From Anderseniella sp. (GTDB lineage: Bacteria > Pseudomonadota > Alphaproteobacteria > Rhizobiales > Aestuariivirgaceae), in the NCBI GenBank assembly GCA_028289645.1, contig JANQOK010000013.1, forward strand, positions 186,001 through 250,000: DNA of 64,000 bases, given 5' to 3'. The position numbers and the translations under genes were made by a program. Positions within the stretch are counted from its first letter, which is position 1. Each line of letters opens with the position of its first letter. Positions 9,301-18,621 of the stretch are shown piece by piece. The notes beneath the pieces are model-generated. The model worked only from the letters and a program-made list of their open reading frames with translations, did not search any database and was not told the origin of the DNA.

Positions 9301-10089
9301 GTTCAGCGGATTGGCCTTGCCATTGGGCTGGCGGGCAGGCTGAACTGTGACGCGGCCGGTGACCTTGCCGTCATCACGCAGCGTCTCACCATCGAACGCC
9401 CACATGAAACCTGCATCACCACGAGGCGAAATCGAGGCTGAGACCTTGAGCGGTTTGCCGTTGCGGTATTTGCTGGTTGAAATCGTGAGGGCAAGCGGAG
9501 AGCCGGACTGCGTTGCGGTAATGTCCGCCCGCCACGGTCCGTCCAGAGCCGGCGCTTTGAGGCGACCCTGCACGCCGGTCATTTCGGACAGTCCGCCGCG
9601 CCGGCCGTCTCCAAAAAACACTCGTCCGTCAATGATGTCGATGCCGGACACGGCAACCTGATCGGCACCGGGAAGCCCGACAATGGAATGGGTCGGATTC
9701 AGTGCCCAACTGACGCCTCCGGCAGCCAGGCGTTCGAAAGACGCAACTGGGCGAACGAGGGTCAGCTTGCGCAGGGAAAACTGTCCCGACAGCAATGGCG
9801 CGGCCGCTATCTCGGCGTCCACCTTTTCGATCCTGAGCATGTCGGTCAGCATCGAGCCAGGAGGATTGGCAACCCGCACGGCAGCGGCGGTCAGGCGGGG
9901 CCACGGAAACAGCCGCACAGTGACCGGCCCGTCAATGGTGACCTGCCGGCCAATCAGCAGGCTTGCCTGGCGCTGAAAATCGGCCTTGTAACTGTTCCAG
10001 TTCACCAGCAACGGACCAACGCCGAGTGCACCTGCCACAAGGATGATCAGGATGCCTAATATCAGGAGCGGTGATCTTATGATGCTCAC
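6376..10089 (-). CDS. AsmA family protein with charged C-terminal coiled coil
   Basis: This large envelope protein has 1,237 residues. One N-terminal transmembrane segment (LLILGILIILVAGALGVGPLL) is followed by the AsmA signature (VTIDGPVTVRLFPWPRLTAA). A very long beta-rich region follows, typical of AsmA/TamB-like bridge proteins implicated in moving or regulating envelope lipids. Near the C-terminus (about 1,125-1,200) is a highly charged Glu/Arg coiled coil (RLEELQREEQRLLEEERQF and onward). A final tail is rich in Gln, Pro and Ser. It follows the FAD oxidase gene on the same strand after a 65-base gap. The coiled coil is unusual for the family. Confidence 0.88.
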   Translation of the reverse strand: MSIIRSPLLILGILIILVAGALGVGPLLVNWNSYKADFQRQASLLIGRQVTIDGPVTVRLFPWPRLTAAAVRVANPPGSMLTDMLRIEKVDAEIAAAPLLSGQFSLRKLTLVRPVASFERLAAGGVSWALNPTHSIVGLPGADQVAVSGIDIIDGRVFFGDGRRGGLSEMTGVQGRLKAPALDGPWRADITATQSGSPLALTISTSKYRNGKPLKVSASISPRGDAGFMWAFDGETLRDDGKVTGRVTVQPARQPNGKANPLNANLQVRVSGDVTADFDLVKLENIEVVPANDLTGRNLMTGEASVQLGSRFIVTTKLEAASIDLDQLVGRNVFAELGSGDQLYAVSNLLAALPANSQIRFDTGITSLIAGGETLSKARLSGDISPRAMRIKEASASLPGQTRARFAGVVLPADAEGLPQLAGELDVQSGSLREFVVWAAPDMAEATKQVWSGARGRAKLRTLLGWTPVALRLTGTKASLDDASAEGSFSLYQGDSPSLSIRLLADSINVDRYAPRGFSTSAIKDGTVAGLTDLAANALAFGDAHITIQTDRLLLRGVEAEDIAIDVDMSEGAVELRTIEIGGIGDARLDIAGVLSFPEEGVKGSVSGDFKASDPRPFLRLIGMMDANLAASPWARRLGPVNLKVLGEVSTGSEKNKFTIKADGKAAGADISLAGGFDGKFAEWRDGDTRIAGSATGTTSAGLLALAGLSPLAGGNQPARLQLEFAGKPSSALTGTSELTLLSGTFGFDGGITVSPAGDVSAAGAVNLKAADITPLASAIGLSVPAWPTEIDRKFDARADAVISPGLLDLSNLMATMPLNKIAGKAKVTGEFKAPLIDAELAVQNLDLGWLATSMIMPADGRAVRSATSFDATRLGWLNRSLTISAQRAALIPGLALNSVRADIKRANEETVNLSITGTASPERRFSMFAATETAGPLLKLSGKLDATLALADLLQTVDGKEAINGNIGLQLDFNGEGRSPGGLVSQLTGTGRIVPATLKLPKFNLPGVTQRLAAIEDVNTIDETINSALSQGGTVVNAEPADVTLLSGSLRTGNIPISTGFADGSMRLAADFSGQRARADISLKQKNQSDRVPGVTMRLDGHPLSLNRTYDTSALKSWVVVSVLQKGMDRLEELQREEQRLLEEERQFREEQARREAERERKLQEEREAAARRAREEEERVNAQEGADSRALSTEQQRLKDLIEENIQLEIPDAAIIQPQNSGLLSIQPTQPSSPN

Positions 10090-10154
10090 GGCTGGTTATC
10101 CGCCCACGGGAAAAATTGGTCAACAGACTTCGACAACGTCACAATCGCTTGGCA

Positions 10155-11555
10155 CTAGGGCAATATCTTGCCCGGGTTCATGATATTCTTCGGATCCAGC
10201 GCCTGCTTGATGGTCCGCATCACCGCGACTCCTGGTCCGTGTTCTGCTTCGAGAAATTTGCGCTTGCCCGAGCCAATACCATGCTCCCCGGTACAGGTGC
10301 CGTCCATGGCGATGGCGCGCATGGCCAGCCGGTACAGAAACTCCTCGGTGGCTTTTACTTCAGCCGCATCATTCCGGTCGCAAAACAGCACGACGTGGAA
10401 GTTCCCGTCTCCGACATGGCCGAGTATCGGGCCGTACAGGCCGTGTTTCTCCAGGTCCAGACGGGTTTCCTCGACGCACTCTGCAAGCCTGGAAATAGGC
10501 ACGCACACATCGGTGCCCAGCGATTCCTTGCCCGGCACCATGGACTTGATGGCCCAGTAGCCGTCATGTCGGGCCTGCCACAGCTTGAGGCGGTCTTCCT
10601 CGTTGGTGGCCCAGTCGAACGGCCCGCCGCCGAGCTCGTCGGCTATGGCTGCAAAGGTGTCGACCTGTTCGCGGGCACCGGCCTCGGAGCCGTGAAACTC
10701 CACGAACAAGGTGGGCTCTTCCTTGAGTCCAAGATTGGAATAGGCGTTGAAGGCCCGCAGGTTTTCAGCGTCAACCAGTTCAACACGGGCGATGGGTATG
10801 CCCATCTGGATGCAGGTAATGGCTGCATTGCACGCGGCCTCGATCGACGGGAACGGACACACACCGGCTGCGATTGATTCCGGGATACCGTGCAGTTTCA
10901 GGCAGATTTCGGTGATGACACCGAGCGTGCCTTCGGACCCCACCATAAGACGGGTCAGATCATATCCGGCAGACGATTTCTTGGCCCGCCGCGCGGTCCT
11001 CACAATCTCGCCATTTGCCATAACAGCGGTCAATGACAAGACATTGTCGCGCATGGTGCCGTAGCGGACCGCGTTGGTGCCTGATGCACGGGTGGCGGTC
11101 ATGCCTCCAAGCGAGGCATCTGCGCCCGGATCGATGGGAAAGAACAGCCCCTGGTCGCGGATGTATTCGTTGAGCTGCTTACGGGTGACGCCAGGTTGAA
11201 CGCGCACGTCGAAATCCTGCGGGTTTACTTCAAGAACCTGGTTCATATTATTCATATCTATGGAGATTCCGCCATGAGGGCAGGTGATATGGCCTTCCAG
11301 GGAGGTGCCAGTGCCGTAGGCCACAACGGGTACCGCGTACCTGGAACATATCTGCACCACCTTCTGCACTTCCTCAGTGTTGTCGACGAACGCAACAGCG
11401 TCGGGCGCGTGGCCGGGATTCCAGGTCGTGTCCTTGCCGTGCTGATCGCGAACCGCCTGCGATGTCGATATCCGGTCGCCCAGGACTTCGGTGATCTCAG
11501 CGATCGCCTGCGACACCGAATTGCGGCGCTCCACGGTTTGAACTGACATGGTCAT
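10155..11555 (-). CDS. FAD-binding oxidase, D-lactate dehydrogenase/GlcD type
   Basis: This is a roughly 466-residue flavoprotein that should oxidise a D-2-hydroxy acid such as D-lactate or glycolate. The PCMH-type FAD domain contains VAYGTGTSLEGH, PGADASLGGMTATRASGTNA and MVGSEGTLGVITE. The C-terminal half ends with the family motif CTGEHGIGSGKRKFL and NPGKILP. The ATG at 11555 is favoured by an AGG six bases upstream; another ATG is at 11561. No iron-sulfur partner (GlcF) lies beside it, so it may act as a single-subunit cytochrome-linked enzyme. Confidence 0.9.
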   Translation of the reverse strand: MTMSVQTVERRNSVSQAIAEITEVLGDRISTSQAVRDQHGKDTTWNPGHAPDAVAFVDNTEEVQKVVQICSRYAVPVVAYGTGTSLEGHITCPHGGISIDMNNMNQVLEVNPQDFDVRVQPGVTRKQLNEYIRDQGLFFPIDPGADASLGGMTATRASGTNAVRYGTMRDNVLSLTAVMANGEIVRTARRAKKSSAGYDLTRLMVGSEGTLGVITEICLKLHGIPESIAAGVCPFPSIEAACNAAITCIQMGIPIARVELVDAENLRAFNAYSNLGLKEEPTLFVEFHGSEAGAREQVDTFAAIADELGGGPFDWATNEEDRLKLWQARHDGYWAIKSMVPGKESLGTDVCVPISRLAECVEETRLDLEKHGLYGPILGHVGDGNFHVVLFCDRNDAAEVKATEEFLYRLAMRAIAMDGTCTGEHGIGSGKRKFLEAEHGPGVAVMRTIKQALDPKNIMNPGKILP

Positions 11556-11681
11556 TTCCATCCTGATTTCGGAGCCTGTTTTTCCGACTCCACGTATCCT
11601 GCCGCTTGCACTATACCGGGTCTTGGCAATTGCGCACTAGTTTTACGGTCACAATCGCGAGCGTTTGGAGAAAATAATATA

Positions 11682-12164
11682 ATGACGGATTACGGACGGC
11701 CGTTTGTCGGCAGCATCAAGAGGGTTGAGGACGACTGGATCGATTACAACGGCCACTTCAACATGGCCTATTATGGCGTGCTGTTCGACCGCACCTGCGA
11801 CGAGGCGTTTGAACTGGTGGGCCTGGGGCCGGAGTACCTGCAATCCGGGGCATCTTTCTTCACCCTCGAGGCCCATACCACATACATTCGCGAACTTCAT
11901 GCTGATCACAAGGTCAAAGTGACTGTGCAGATGCTCGATTATGACGCGAAACGGATGCACTATGTGCAGGAGATGTTCCACGCTGACGAGGGCTGGCTGT
12001 CTGCCACCATGGAAGCCATCTGCATGCACGTGGACATGAAAGCCAAAAAATCGGCACCGTTTCCCGATGCCATGCTGGACCGGATCGGTGCCATGCACGA
12101 AGCACATGCAGGGCTGCCCATACCACCCCAGGTGGGTCACAAAATCGGGATCATCAGGAAGTAA
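11682..12164 (+). CDS. Hotdog-fold thioesterase family protein
   Basis: This 160-residue protein has the 4-hydroxybenzoyl-CoA thioesterase-like hotdog pattern: DDWIDYNGHFNMAYYGVLFD with the usual Asp/Asn-His region, then TLEAHTTYIRELHADHKV. It most resembles thioesterases associated with carnitine/betaine catabolism, which hydrolyse betainyl-CoA; that assignment is only by resemblance. GGAG lies upstream of the start. It is divergent from the FAD oxidase gene and followed by the chloride channel after 80 bases. Confidence 0.82.
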   Translation: MTDYGRPFVGSIKRVEDDWIDYNGHFNMAYYGVLFDRTCDEAFELVGLGPEYLQSGASFFTLEAHTTYIRELHADHKVKVTVQMLDYDAKRMHYVQEMFHADEGWLSATMEAICMHVDMKAKKSAPFPDAMLDRIGAMHEAHAGLPIPPQVGHKIGIIRK

Positions 12165-12244
12165 CTTGCATCACCCCCGGCTAACATGTTGAAGTCCCTC
12201 GCGATTGGGGCTGATACTAACGCTTAACGACGTGGGGCTCGCCG

Positions 12245-13879
12245 ATGGGCGAACTGCGGGACAGGTTGCTTGCGACGCTGGGTGAACTCACCCTGCCGCA
12301 GTTGCGCGCCTTCTGGGCCGCGCGTCATCCGCTTGTGTGGGCGTTGGCACTGACCATTGGCGTTGTCGGCGCGTTCGCCATTCTGGGCTTCAGGCTGGCC
12401 ATCGGCTACGTGCAATGGCTGTGGCTCGGCAACTCCAGCGAGAATGTCGTGGGCACGCTTGCCAGCCTGCGCGACCCCTGGGTCGTTGTCGCCGGACCGA
12501 CAATGGGCGGCCTGGTTGTCGGTCTGATCATCTGGAAAGTCATCAAGGAAAGACGTGCACACGGCATTTCGGACGTGATTGAGGCAGGCGCTTTGCACCG
12601 GGCTCATATCTCCCTGCGAACCGGTCTTGCGTCGGCGGTCGCATCTGCCATCTCCATCGGGTCCGGCGCCAGCGTGGGGCGGGAAGGACCGGCCGTGCAT
12701 CTGGGCGCCACGATCGCCGCATTTCTTGACCGCAAGTTCCATTTGTCGCCGGCCGCGCGCCGGGTCCTGCTGGCATCGGGTGCGGCTGCAGCGGTGTCCG
12801 CCAGTTTCAACGCGCCGATTGCGGGCGTGCTCTTTGCCCACGAGGTGATCCTGGGTCATTTTGCCCTGTCAGCCTTTGTGCCGACGGTACTGGCTGCTGT
12901 CGCGGCCACCCTGATCACCCGCATTTGGCTTGGCGATTTTCCGGCGTTCATTCTGTCGGAACAGCACATCGCGTCTTACTGGGAGTTTCCGGCGTTTGCG
13001 CTGCTCGGGGTTGTGTGCGGAGTGGTGGCCGTGTGCTTCCAACTGACTGTCATGACGGCCGACTGGAGTGCCCGGCGCTTTACCATGCCGCTGTGGTTGC
13101 GACCCGCACTCGGTGGGCTGGCCGTGGGCATGATGGCGCTCACCGTGCCGCAGGTGCTGGGCGTCGGCTACGAGGCGACCAACCTGGCGATCAAGGAGAG
13201 TTATGGACTGGTCTGGCTGCTGGTGCTGCTGGTTGCCAAGACGGTGGCCACGGCGATTTCCCTGGCTAGCAGGTTCGGTGGCGGGGTGTTTTCGCCCTCT
13301 TTGTACATTGGCGCCATGGCCGGCGGGGCCTTCGGCATCATTGCCGGCAGTGCCGTGCCCGACTATGCGTCCAGCTATGGCGTCTATGCCCTGCTGGGCA
13401 TGGGCGCGGTTGCGGGCGCCGTCCTCGGCGCACCGATATCCACTGCCGTTATCGTTTTTGAACTGACCGGTGGTTACGAACTGACCATTGCCCTGCTGTT
13501 GTCGGTGTCCATTGCGTCGATGATCATGCAGGGGTTGCTTGGCAAGAGCTTCTTCGACTGGCAGATGTCGCAGCGCGGCGTGTTCCTGGGTGAAGGTTCG
13601 CATCTGCGTATCGTGCGAACCTGGACGGTGCGCGAGTTCATGACGAAGCTCACGCCCCAGGAGATCGCAGAACCGCCAGAACTGTTCGACCGGCCCCGTT
13701 TGATACCCTCTGATACCCTTGAAATGGCGCTCAGGACGTTCGATGAAGGTGGCTATACCCGGCTTGCCGTGCTCGACAAGCGCACAGATGGCGCGCTGCT
13801 CGGCTGGGTCGACCAGGTCGAAGCGTTGGCCGCCTACAACAAGGCGCTGATCGAAGCCAATGTCGAAGAACACAAGTGA
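12245..13879 (+). CDS. ClC-family chloride channel/antiporter with CBS region
   Basis: This is a 544-residue integral membrane ClC protein. The anion-selectivity motifs are visible: GSGASVGREGP (with the gating Glu of GREGP) at about residues 139-149 and GGGVFSPSLYIGA. The first selectivity loop reads HGISDVIEA rather than the common GSGIP. A cytoplasmic C-terminal region of about 100 residues (IPSDTLEMALRTFDEGGYTRLAVLD) resembles a CBS domain. It probably exchanges chloride for protons at the inner membrane. The downstream cyclase follows after an 86-base structured gap. Confidence 0.93.
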   Translation: MGELRDRLLATLGELTLPQLRAFWAARHPLVWALALTIGVVGAFAILGFRLAIGYVQWLWLGNSSENVVGTLASLRDPWVVVAGPTMGGLVVGLIIWKVIKERRAHGISDVIEAGALHRAHISLRTGLASAVASAISIGSGASVGREGPAVHLGATIAAFLDRKFHLSPAARRVLLASGAAAAVSASFNAPIAGVLFAHEVILGHFALSAFVPTVLAAVAATLITRIWLGDFPAFILSEQHIASYWEFPAFALLGVVCGVVAVCFQLTVMTADWSARRFTMPLWLRPALGGLAVGMMALTVPQVLGVGYEATNLAIKESYGLVWLLVLLVAKTVATAISLASRFGGGVFSPSLYIGAMAGGAFGIIAGSAVPDYASSYGVYALLGMGAVAGAVLGAPISTAVIVFELTGGYELTIALLLSVSIASMIMQGLLGKSFFDWQMSQRGVFLGEGSHLRIVRTWTVREFMTKLTPQEIAEPPELFDRPRLIPSDTLEMALRTFDEGGYTRLAVLDKRTDGALLGWVDQVEALAAYNKALIEANVEEHK

Positions 13880-13884
13880 GGGTT

Positions 13885-13943
13885 GTTTGCCATTGGTCAA
13901 TTTGCGGGTATCGTCCTGCGGCTACAGATACCGAATGGCAAAC
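13885..13943 (+). other. Long imperfect hairpin before the adenylate cyclase gene
   Basis: GTTTGCCATT at 13885-13894 pairs with AATGGCAAAC at 13934-13943, and inside it GGTATC at 13907-13912 pairs with GATACC at 13927-13932. The structure starts 5 bases after the chloride channel stop and ends 22 bases before the cyclase ATG at 13966. There is no T-run. It may shape translation or processing of the cyclase message. Confidence 0.5.
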
Positions 13944-13965
13944 TGCTGCTTTCAGGGCATGGCCA

Positions 13966-15204
13966 ATGAACAACGACATCAGGGCAAAATATAAAGGCTC
14001 CTGGATAGAGCGGCTGGTGACGCTTGGCACCGATGACTGGTACGGGCAGGACAAGCTTGGCCTGATCGTGGCCAACGTTACCGGGTACCTTGCATCGCTG
14101 TCGTCGGTCGGGTTCGCCGTGACCTACATGGTGCATGACATGGACTCGCTGATGCCGCTGATCGTCGGCAACCTGGTGTCTGCTGTCTGTACGGCGCTGA
14201 CGCCGGCGTTTCACCGGCTTGGCCGCATCGCGGCCGCGCTCTGGCTGACGACGGTGTTTTTCATATCTCTGACCTGGTTTACCAGCCTGCTTGGCCGTGA
14301 TTCCGGTGTTGCTCTGAACCTGATCGGCACAGCGGCGGTCGCCTTTGCCATCCTCGGGCTGGAACGGTTGAAACTGGTGGCGCTGATCAGTGCTGGCGGA
14401 GCAGCGCTGATCATTGCCAGCTGGATGTTGTGGCCACAGCCAGCCGAAGGTATTCATGATGACCCGGCGTTCATGGAACAGACATTTGCCTCGGCCATCG
14501 TCTCCATCATGGCGATCACCTTTGTGGTCATATACTACGCATTCTACCTGACCCGGCAGGCCCAGGCCCGGTTGCAGGATCTCATGAAATCGATGATGCC
14601 GGATGCAATCGCCGAGCGGCTGATGGCCAACGAAGGCGAGACGATCGCCGAGGCGCACGAGCATGTGGTTGTGCTGTTTTCAGATATCGTCGGGTTTGTC
14701 GAAATGTCGAACCGGCTCGGGGCCGTGCGGGTCGTGGCGCTGCTGGATGACATGTTCCGGCAGTTCGATGCGCTTGCCGCTGAACACGGGGTGGAGAAAA
14801 TCAAGACCATCGGCGACGCCTATATGGCGGTGGCGGGCGTGCCGTCACCGGTCTACCAGCCCGAAGATGCGATGGCGCGGTTTGCCAAGATGATGCTGCA
14901 CGTCGTCGGCGATGTGGGCGAACGCCATGGCGTTGATCTGGAAATGCGGATCGGCATGGCATCGGGCCCGATCATGGCCGGGGTCGTGGGCAAATCAAAG
15001 TATTCCTACGATGTATGGGGGGCGGCGGTGAATCTGGCGGCGCGGCTTGAACACATCGGAACACCGGGCTGCGTGGTCACGACCGGCGACATCAAGGTGG
15101 CGTTACAGAAAGACCACACGTTTGAACGCGCCGGGTCGGTTGACCTTAAGGGATTTGGCAAAGTGGCCGTCTGGCGCATGGACTGCGCGATCGGCGTGGG
15201 CTAG
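13966..15204 (+). CDS. Membrane-bound class III adenylate/guanylate cyclase
   Basis: This is a cyclase of about 412 residues. The N-terminal half has roughly six hydrophobic segments. The C-terminal class III catalytic domain is complete: LFSDIVGF (first metal Asp), EKIKTIGDAYM (Lys for base recognition, second Asp), and YDVWGAAVNLAARLE (Asn/Arg transition-state residues). The ATG at 13966 is chosen because AGGG precedes it by 8 bases; an upstream GTG frame would read through the hairpin. It makes a cyclic nucleotide, probably cAMP. Its stop overlaps the stop of the convergent DUF427 gene. Confidence 0.92.
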   Translation: MNNDIRAKYKGSWIERLVTLGTDDWYGQDKLGLIVANVTGYLASLSSVGFAVTYMVHDMDSLMPLIVGNLVSAVCTALTPAFHRLGRIAAALWLTTVFFISLTWFTSLLGRDSGVALNLIGTAAVAFAILGLERLKLVALISAGGAALIIASWMLWPQPAEGIHDDPAFMEQTFASAIVSIMAITFVVIYYAFYLTRQAQARLQDLMKSMMPDAIAERLMANEGETIAEAHEHVVVLFSDIVGFVEMSNRLGAVRVVALLDDMFRQFDALAAEHGVEKIKTIGDAYMAVAGVPSPVYQPEDAMARFAKMMLHVVGDVGERHGVDLEMRIGMASGPIMAGVVGKSKYSYDVWGAAVNLAARLEHIGTPGCVVTTGDIKVALQKDHTFERAGSVDLKGFGKVAVWRMDCAIGVG

Positions 15205-15617
15205 CCGGGCATTTCCTCAATCGCGACGTGTGCGGGATTGAAGGCGATCAGTTCCGCCAGTTCGTGCGCCAGGCCGATAGGCTCAGGATAGCTCCAGGCC
15301 AGAAAATCATCGCGGTTTCCGGGGGTCCAGCCTGCGCAGGTGAAGTATGCCGCTTCGCCTTTGAGCGGACAATGACTGGAGCGACCCGCAACCCGATCCA
15401 GATCGATAGTGAGGTCCCGGGGCGGCAGATAGATCATTGGATCGTAGAAATCGCGGCCAACCTCCAATAACCGGATCGCAGCCGTGCTGTCGGCAAGTGT
15501 CTCATCGCCCAGCCGAACCCGGATCCTGGATGTTACAGGCTTGATCCGCATGAAGTGCCGGGGTTCGTCCGGATTGTGGATTGTTGCGGCGGGGAGGGTG
15601 ATTTGTGGATTTGTCAT
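15201..15617 (-). CDS. DUF427 domain protein
   Basis: This protein of about 138 residues matches the DUF427 family: RIRVRLGDETLADS, then YDPMIYLPPRDL and SHCPLKGEAAYF, followed by AWSYPEP. The function of the family is not established. The start at 15617 (MTNPQITLP) is preferred, as the longer frame would overlap the preceding RHH gene. The ribosome site is weak. It is the last gene of a minus-strand run after fumC, DUF4169 and the RHH protein. Confidence 0.85.
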   Translation of the reverse strand: MTNPQITLPAATIHNPDEPRHFMRIKPVTSRIRVRLGDETLADSTAAIRLLEVGRDFYDPMIYLPPRDLTIDLDRVAGRSSHCPLKGEAAYFTCAGWTPGNRDDFLAWSYPEPIGLAHELAELIAFNPAHVAIEEMPG

Positions 15618-15651
15618 GATTGAATGAATAGACGGCTCTTGTGACCGCATG

Positions 15652-15885
15652 TCAAATCTCGCCGCTCCGTGTTGCATTGAGAACGGCCACCCTCAATGCG
15701 CTGGACAGGTTGGTGCGCCCGCGCTCTTCGTCAATGGCTCTCACCAGGCCTGCCAGCGACAGGTCGCGCACAGTGGCAAGCCTGTTGAGGGCGTCCCAGA
15801 ACTCCGGCTCGAGAGACAGGCTGGTGCGATGGCCGGCGATCGTTACTGATCGCTTTGTCGGGCCCGGGGACGGCTCAGTCATCAT
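15652..15885 (-). CDS. Ribbon-helix-helix domain protein
   Basis: This 77-residue protein resembles the RHH_4 family found widely in alphaproteobacteria. The beta strand RTSLSLEPEFWDAL is followed by helices containing SLAGLVRAIDEER and NLSSALRVAVL. It is probably a small DNA-binding protein. Its start overlaps the end of the DUF4169 gene by 11 bases, indicating coupled translation. Targets are unknown. Confidence 0.85.
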   Translation of the reverse strand: MMTEPSPGPTKRSVTIAGHRTSLSLEPEFWDALNRLATVRDLSLAGLVRAIDEERGRTNLSSALRVAVLNATRSGEI

Positions 15886-16060
15886 CCTTGCCGAGCCTGT
15901 GGCCGTCCAGATGTTCGTCGTCCCTGGCCTTGCGGGCCCTGTCGAGGAACTTGTCTGTCTTGGTGCGCCCGAACCGGGCGCGGTTTTCCTCGGCCTGCCG
16001 GGATTTTTCAGCTCGGGCCTTCGCTTTGCGAAACTGGTTCAGGTTTGTAACTTTGGCCAT
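15875..16060 (-). CDS. DUF4169 family protein
   Basis: This is a 61-residue, very charged protein (MAKVTNLNQFRKAKARAEKS, ending in an acidic tail) that matches the short DUF4169 family, usually found beside the RHH gene and fumC in alphaproteobacteria. It begins 7 bases after the fumC stop and overlaps the RHH gene. It is probably a helical nucleic-acid- or protein-binding peptide; no function is known. Confidence 0.85.
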   Translation of the reverse strand: MAKVTNLNQFRKAKARAEKSRQAEENRARFGRTKTDKFLDRARKARDDEHLDGHRLGKDDD

Positions 16061-16067
16061 GGCAGCG

Positions 16068-17456
16068 CTATTTCGGGCCGATCATGTCTTCCGGCCTGAC
16101 GATTTCGTCAAAGTCTGCCGCATCGATGCCGGCGGCCACGGCCTCTTCACGCAGCGTCGTGCCGTTCTTGTGTGCGGTCTTGGCGATATTGGCCGCGAGA
16201 TCATAGCCGTATTTCGGCGCCAGTGCCGTCACCAGCATCAGCGACCTGTTGAGGCCGGCCTTAATGTTGTCCTTGCGCGGCTTGATGCCGGCGACGCAGT
16301 TGTCGGTGAACGAAACCGATGCGTCTGACAGCAGGCGGACCGACTGAAGGAAATTGTATGCCATCACCGGATTGAACACATTTAGTTCGAAATGTCCCTG
16401 CGAGCCAGCGAACGTCAGCGTTGCGTGATTGCCGAACACCTGCACGCAGACCTGGGTGAGGGCTTCGCACTGGGTCGGATTGACCTTGCCCGGCATGATG
16501 GAAGAGCCCGGTTCGTTTTCCGGCAGTGCCAGCTCGCCCAGGCCGGAGCGGGGGCCTGAGCCGAGGAAACGGATATCGTTGGCGATCTTGAACAGCGATG
16601 CCGCGACAGTGTTGATGGCACCGTGCGCCATGACCATTGCATCATGGGCGGCGAGCGCCTCGAACTTGTTCGGCGCGGTCTTGAACTTCAGCTTGGTAAT
16701 GCCGGCAATGTTGGCGGCTACCATTTTGTCGAAACCCTTGGGGGCGTTGAGACCGGTGCCGACTGCGGTGCCGCCCTGGGCGAGTTCCATGAGCCCCGGC
16801 AGGGTTTGTTCGATGCGCGCGATGCCGTTTTCGACCTGGGTCGCATAGCCGGAGAACTCCTGGCCAAGGGTGATCGGGGTTGCGTCCTGTGTGTGCGTAC
16901 GGCCGATCTTGATGATCTTGTCCCACTGTTTCGCCTTGCGCGACAATGCCTTGTGCAGGTGCTTCAGCGAAGGCAGAAGGTCACGCACCACCTGTTCGGC
17001 GCAGGCGACGTGCATGGCGGTTGGGTAAGTATCGTTGGACGACTGGCTCATATTGACATGGTCATTGGGGTGAACCGGGTCTTTTGACCCCATGGTTCCG
17101 CCGAGCAGTTCGATGGCCCGGTTGGAGATCACCTCATTGGCGTTCATGTTGGACTGGGTGCCGGAACCGGTCTGCCAGACAACCAGCGGGAAATGGTCGT
17201 TCAACTTGCCGTCGATGACCTCCTGGGCAGCCTTGACGATGGCGTTGCCGCGCTTCTTGTCAAGCCGGCCGAGTTTCATGTTGGCTTCCGCGCAGGCGCG
17301 CTTGACCATGCCAAGGGCACGTACGACTGGCAAAGGCTGCTGTTCCCAACCGATCTTGAAGTTGCCCAGCGAGCGCTGTGCCTGGGCGCCCCAGTAACGG
17401 CTGGCATCTACTTCAATTGGACCAAAGGTGTCAGTCTCGGTGCGGGTCTTCGCCAT
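16068..17456 (-). CDS. fumC: Fumarate hydratase, class II
   Basis: This is the iron-independent fumarase of the citric acid cycle, interconverting fumarate and L-malate. About 462 residues; the superfamily signature [13 protein letters not shown] is intact and is preceded by [17 protein letters not shown]. Other markers are [15 protein letters not shown] and [13 protein letters not shown]. The ATG at 17456 has GGAG 9 bases upstream, better than the ATG at 17465. Three small genes follow on the same strand. Confidence 0.96.
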   Translation of the reverse strand: MAKTRTETDTFGPIEVDASRYWGAQAQRSLGNFKIGWEQQPLPVVRALGMVKRACAEANMKLGRLDKKRGNAIVKAAQEVIDGKLNDHFPLVVWQTGSGTQSNMNANEVISNRAIELLGGTMGSKDPVHPNDHVNMSQSSNDTYPTAMHVACAEQVVRDLLPSLKHLHKALSRKAKQWDKIIKIGRTHTQDATPITLGQEFSGYATQVENGIARIEQTLPGLMELAQGGTAVGTGLNAPKGFDKMVAANIAGITKLKFKTAPNKFEALAAHDAMVMAHGAINTVAASLFKIANDIRFLGSGPRSGLGELALPENEPGSSIMPGKVNPTQCEALTQVCVQVFGNHATLTFAGSQGHFELNVFNPVMAYNFLQSVRLLSDASVSFTDNCVAGIKPRKDNIKAGLNRSLMLVTALAPKYGYDLAANIAKTAHKNGTTLREEAVAAGIDAADFDEIVRPEDMIGPK

Positions 17457-17517
17457 TGTTTGCATGCTCCGTCGAATAAGTCGTTGTGGCTGGTGGAGCG
17501 AGCACTTAGCACGGCTG

Positions 17518-18465
17518 TCAGCTCAGGCCAACGTCCTGCAGCCAGATCGGGTTGGTCCAGGCGCATTTTCCGGCTTCGTCGCGGATGACCACCCGCACCC
17601 ATCTGGATGGCGGACATTTCAGCCAGCCATTGTCGAGCTTTGCCAGGTCAAGGGTGACGCGGGTCAGCGCACGCCCGGTGCGCGACACCGTGCGCGAGGT
17701 GCCGCCATTGACGGTAACAGCGTTCACCGGCGAGCAGTCGATGGTGAGTTCGGTGCCATCAAGACCGATGTCGTACAACTGCGGACCCTGGCTTGAGTAA
17801 AATTGGCCGGCTTTCAGGGCTTCAAGCAAGGTACCCGGTTCAAGGCTGTCCGCCTTGACATGAACCCAGCCGCCGAACGCGTCATGGTCATGATCGCGGA
17901 AATGGGCATCATCGGTTGCAACGCTGGTCAGGCGCTGACCTTCATTGAGCAGTTGATCAAGCAGGTAGAAACCGTCGCCGCGATCGTTTTCCACAGCGCA
18001 TCCATGATTGTAGATCTCTACCGAATGGGCAATGTCATTGAGTGCCCGGCCGTCCTGCATGGTGAGTTGTGACCATCCCGGATGTGCGATGGTGACGAAT
18101 GCGCCGGCGTCTGCTGCGCGCCTGGCCAGGGCAGAGCCGTCTTCGTCATCTGCGCAGGGAGCGAAATCCACTGGCAGGCCATTGGCCAGAATGTGCCACA
18201 GTTCGCCAACCTGCGTGGCGGGCGCATGCAGTTCGGCCCCGATAATGGTGGTGAAATCGGCTGTGCGCAGTGCTCGTGTATCTGCTACCGGCCAGCTATA
18301 GTGGCCAATGAAGTGATCGGTCAGGCTCAGGAAATCATAGCCGGCGTTGCGGTAGGCATCGATGACCTGGGCCGGCTCAAGCGCGCCGTCAGACAAGGTG
18401 GAGTGGGTGTGGAGGTTGCCTCGCCAGAAACGGCCGGGCCGGGAGAACAGGGATAGAGAAGACAT
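17518..18465 (-). CDS. PHP-domain metal-dependent phosphoesterase
   Basis: This protein of about 315 residues has an N-terminal PHP domain. The metal-binding HTHSTLSDG is near residues 18-26, with FLSLTDH following, and further His and Asp residues are in TIAHPGW and [10 protein letters not shown]. The C-terminal part is a beta-rich segment. Such stand-alone PHP proteins hydrolyse phosphoesters, but the substrate here is unknown. The start at 18465 (MSSLSLF) matches the family better than the 14-residue longer frame. It lies 61 bases upstream of fumC on the same strand. Confidence 0.86.
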   Translation of the reverse strand: MSSLSLFSRPGRFWRGNLHTHSTLSDGALEPAQVIDAYRNAGYDFLSLTDHFIGHYSWPVADTRALRTADFTTIIGAELHAPATQVGELWHILANGLPVDFAPCADDEDGSALARRAADAGAFVTIAHPGWSQLTMQDGRALNDIAHSVEIYNHGCAVENDRGDGFYLLDQLLNEGQRLTSVATDDAHFRDHDHDAFGGWVHVKADSLEPGTLLEALKAGQFYSSQGPQLYDIGLDGTELTIDCSPVNAVTVNGGTSRTVSRTGRALTRVTLDLAKLDNGWLKCPPSRWVRVVIRDEAGKCAWTNPIWLQDVGLS

Positions 18466-18560
18466 GTTTGCTGACCGCCCTGAGCAGACTGTGGTTTGCG
18501 AATACAATCCCTACTGACAGCCATGTGCAACAGGATTTTTACGGTTTGCTGGCCTAAAAG

Positions 18561-18592
18561 AAAACGCGGCAGGCGAAACCTGCCGCGTTTTT
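18561..18592. terminator. Bidirectional rho-independent terminator
   Basis: AACGCGGCAGG and CCTGCCGCGTT form an 11-bp perfect stem around a short loop, flanked by A-rich and T-rich runs on both sides. It lies 30 bases beyond the stop of the minus-strand small secreted protein gene, which it most likely terminates. Confidence 0.85.
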
Positions 18593-18621
18593 AGAATTGG
18601 TCGGGTAGCAGATCTTAAAGA

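Noticed and set aside
12869..13900. 343-residue open frame on the minus strand
   Set aside because: Antisense to the chloride channel gene and rich in Gln/His/Arg as expected for a shadow frame.
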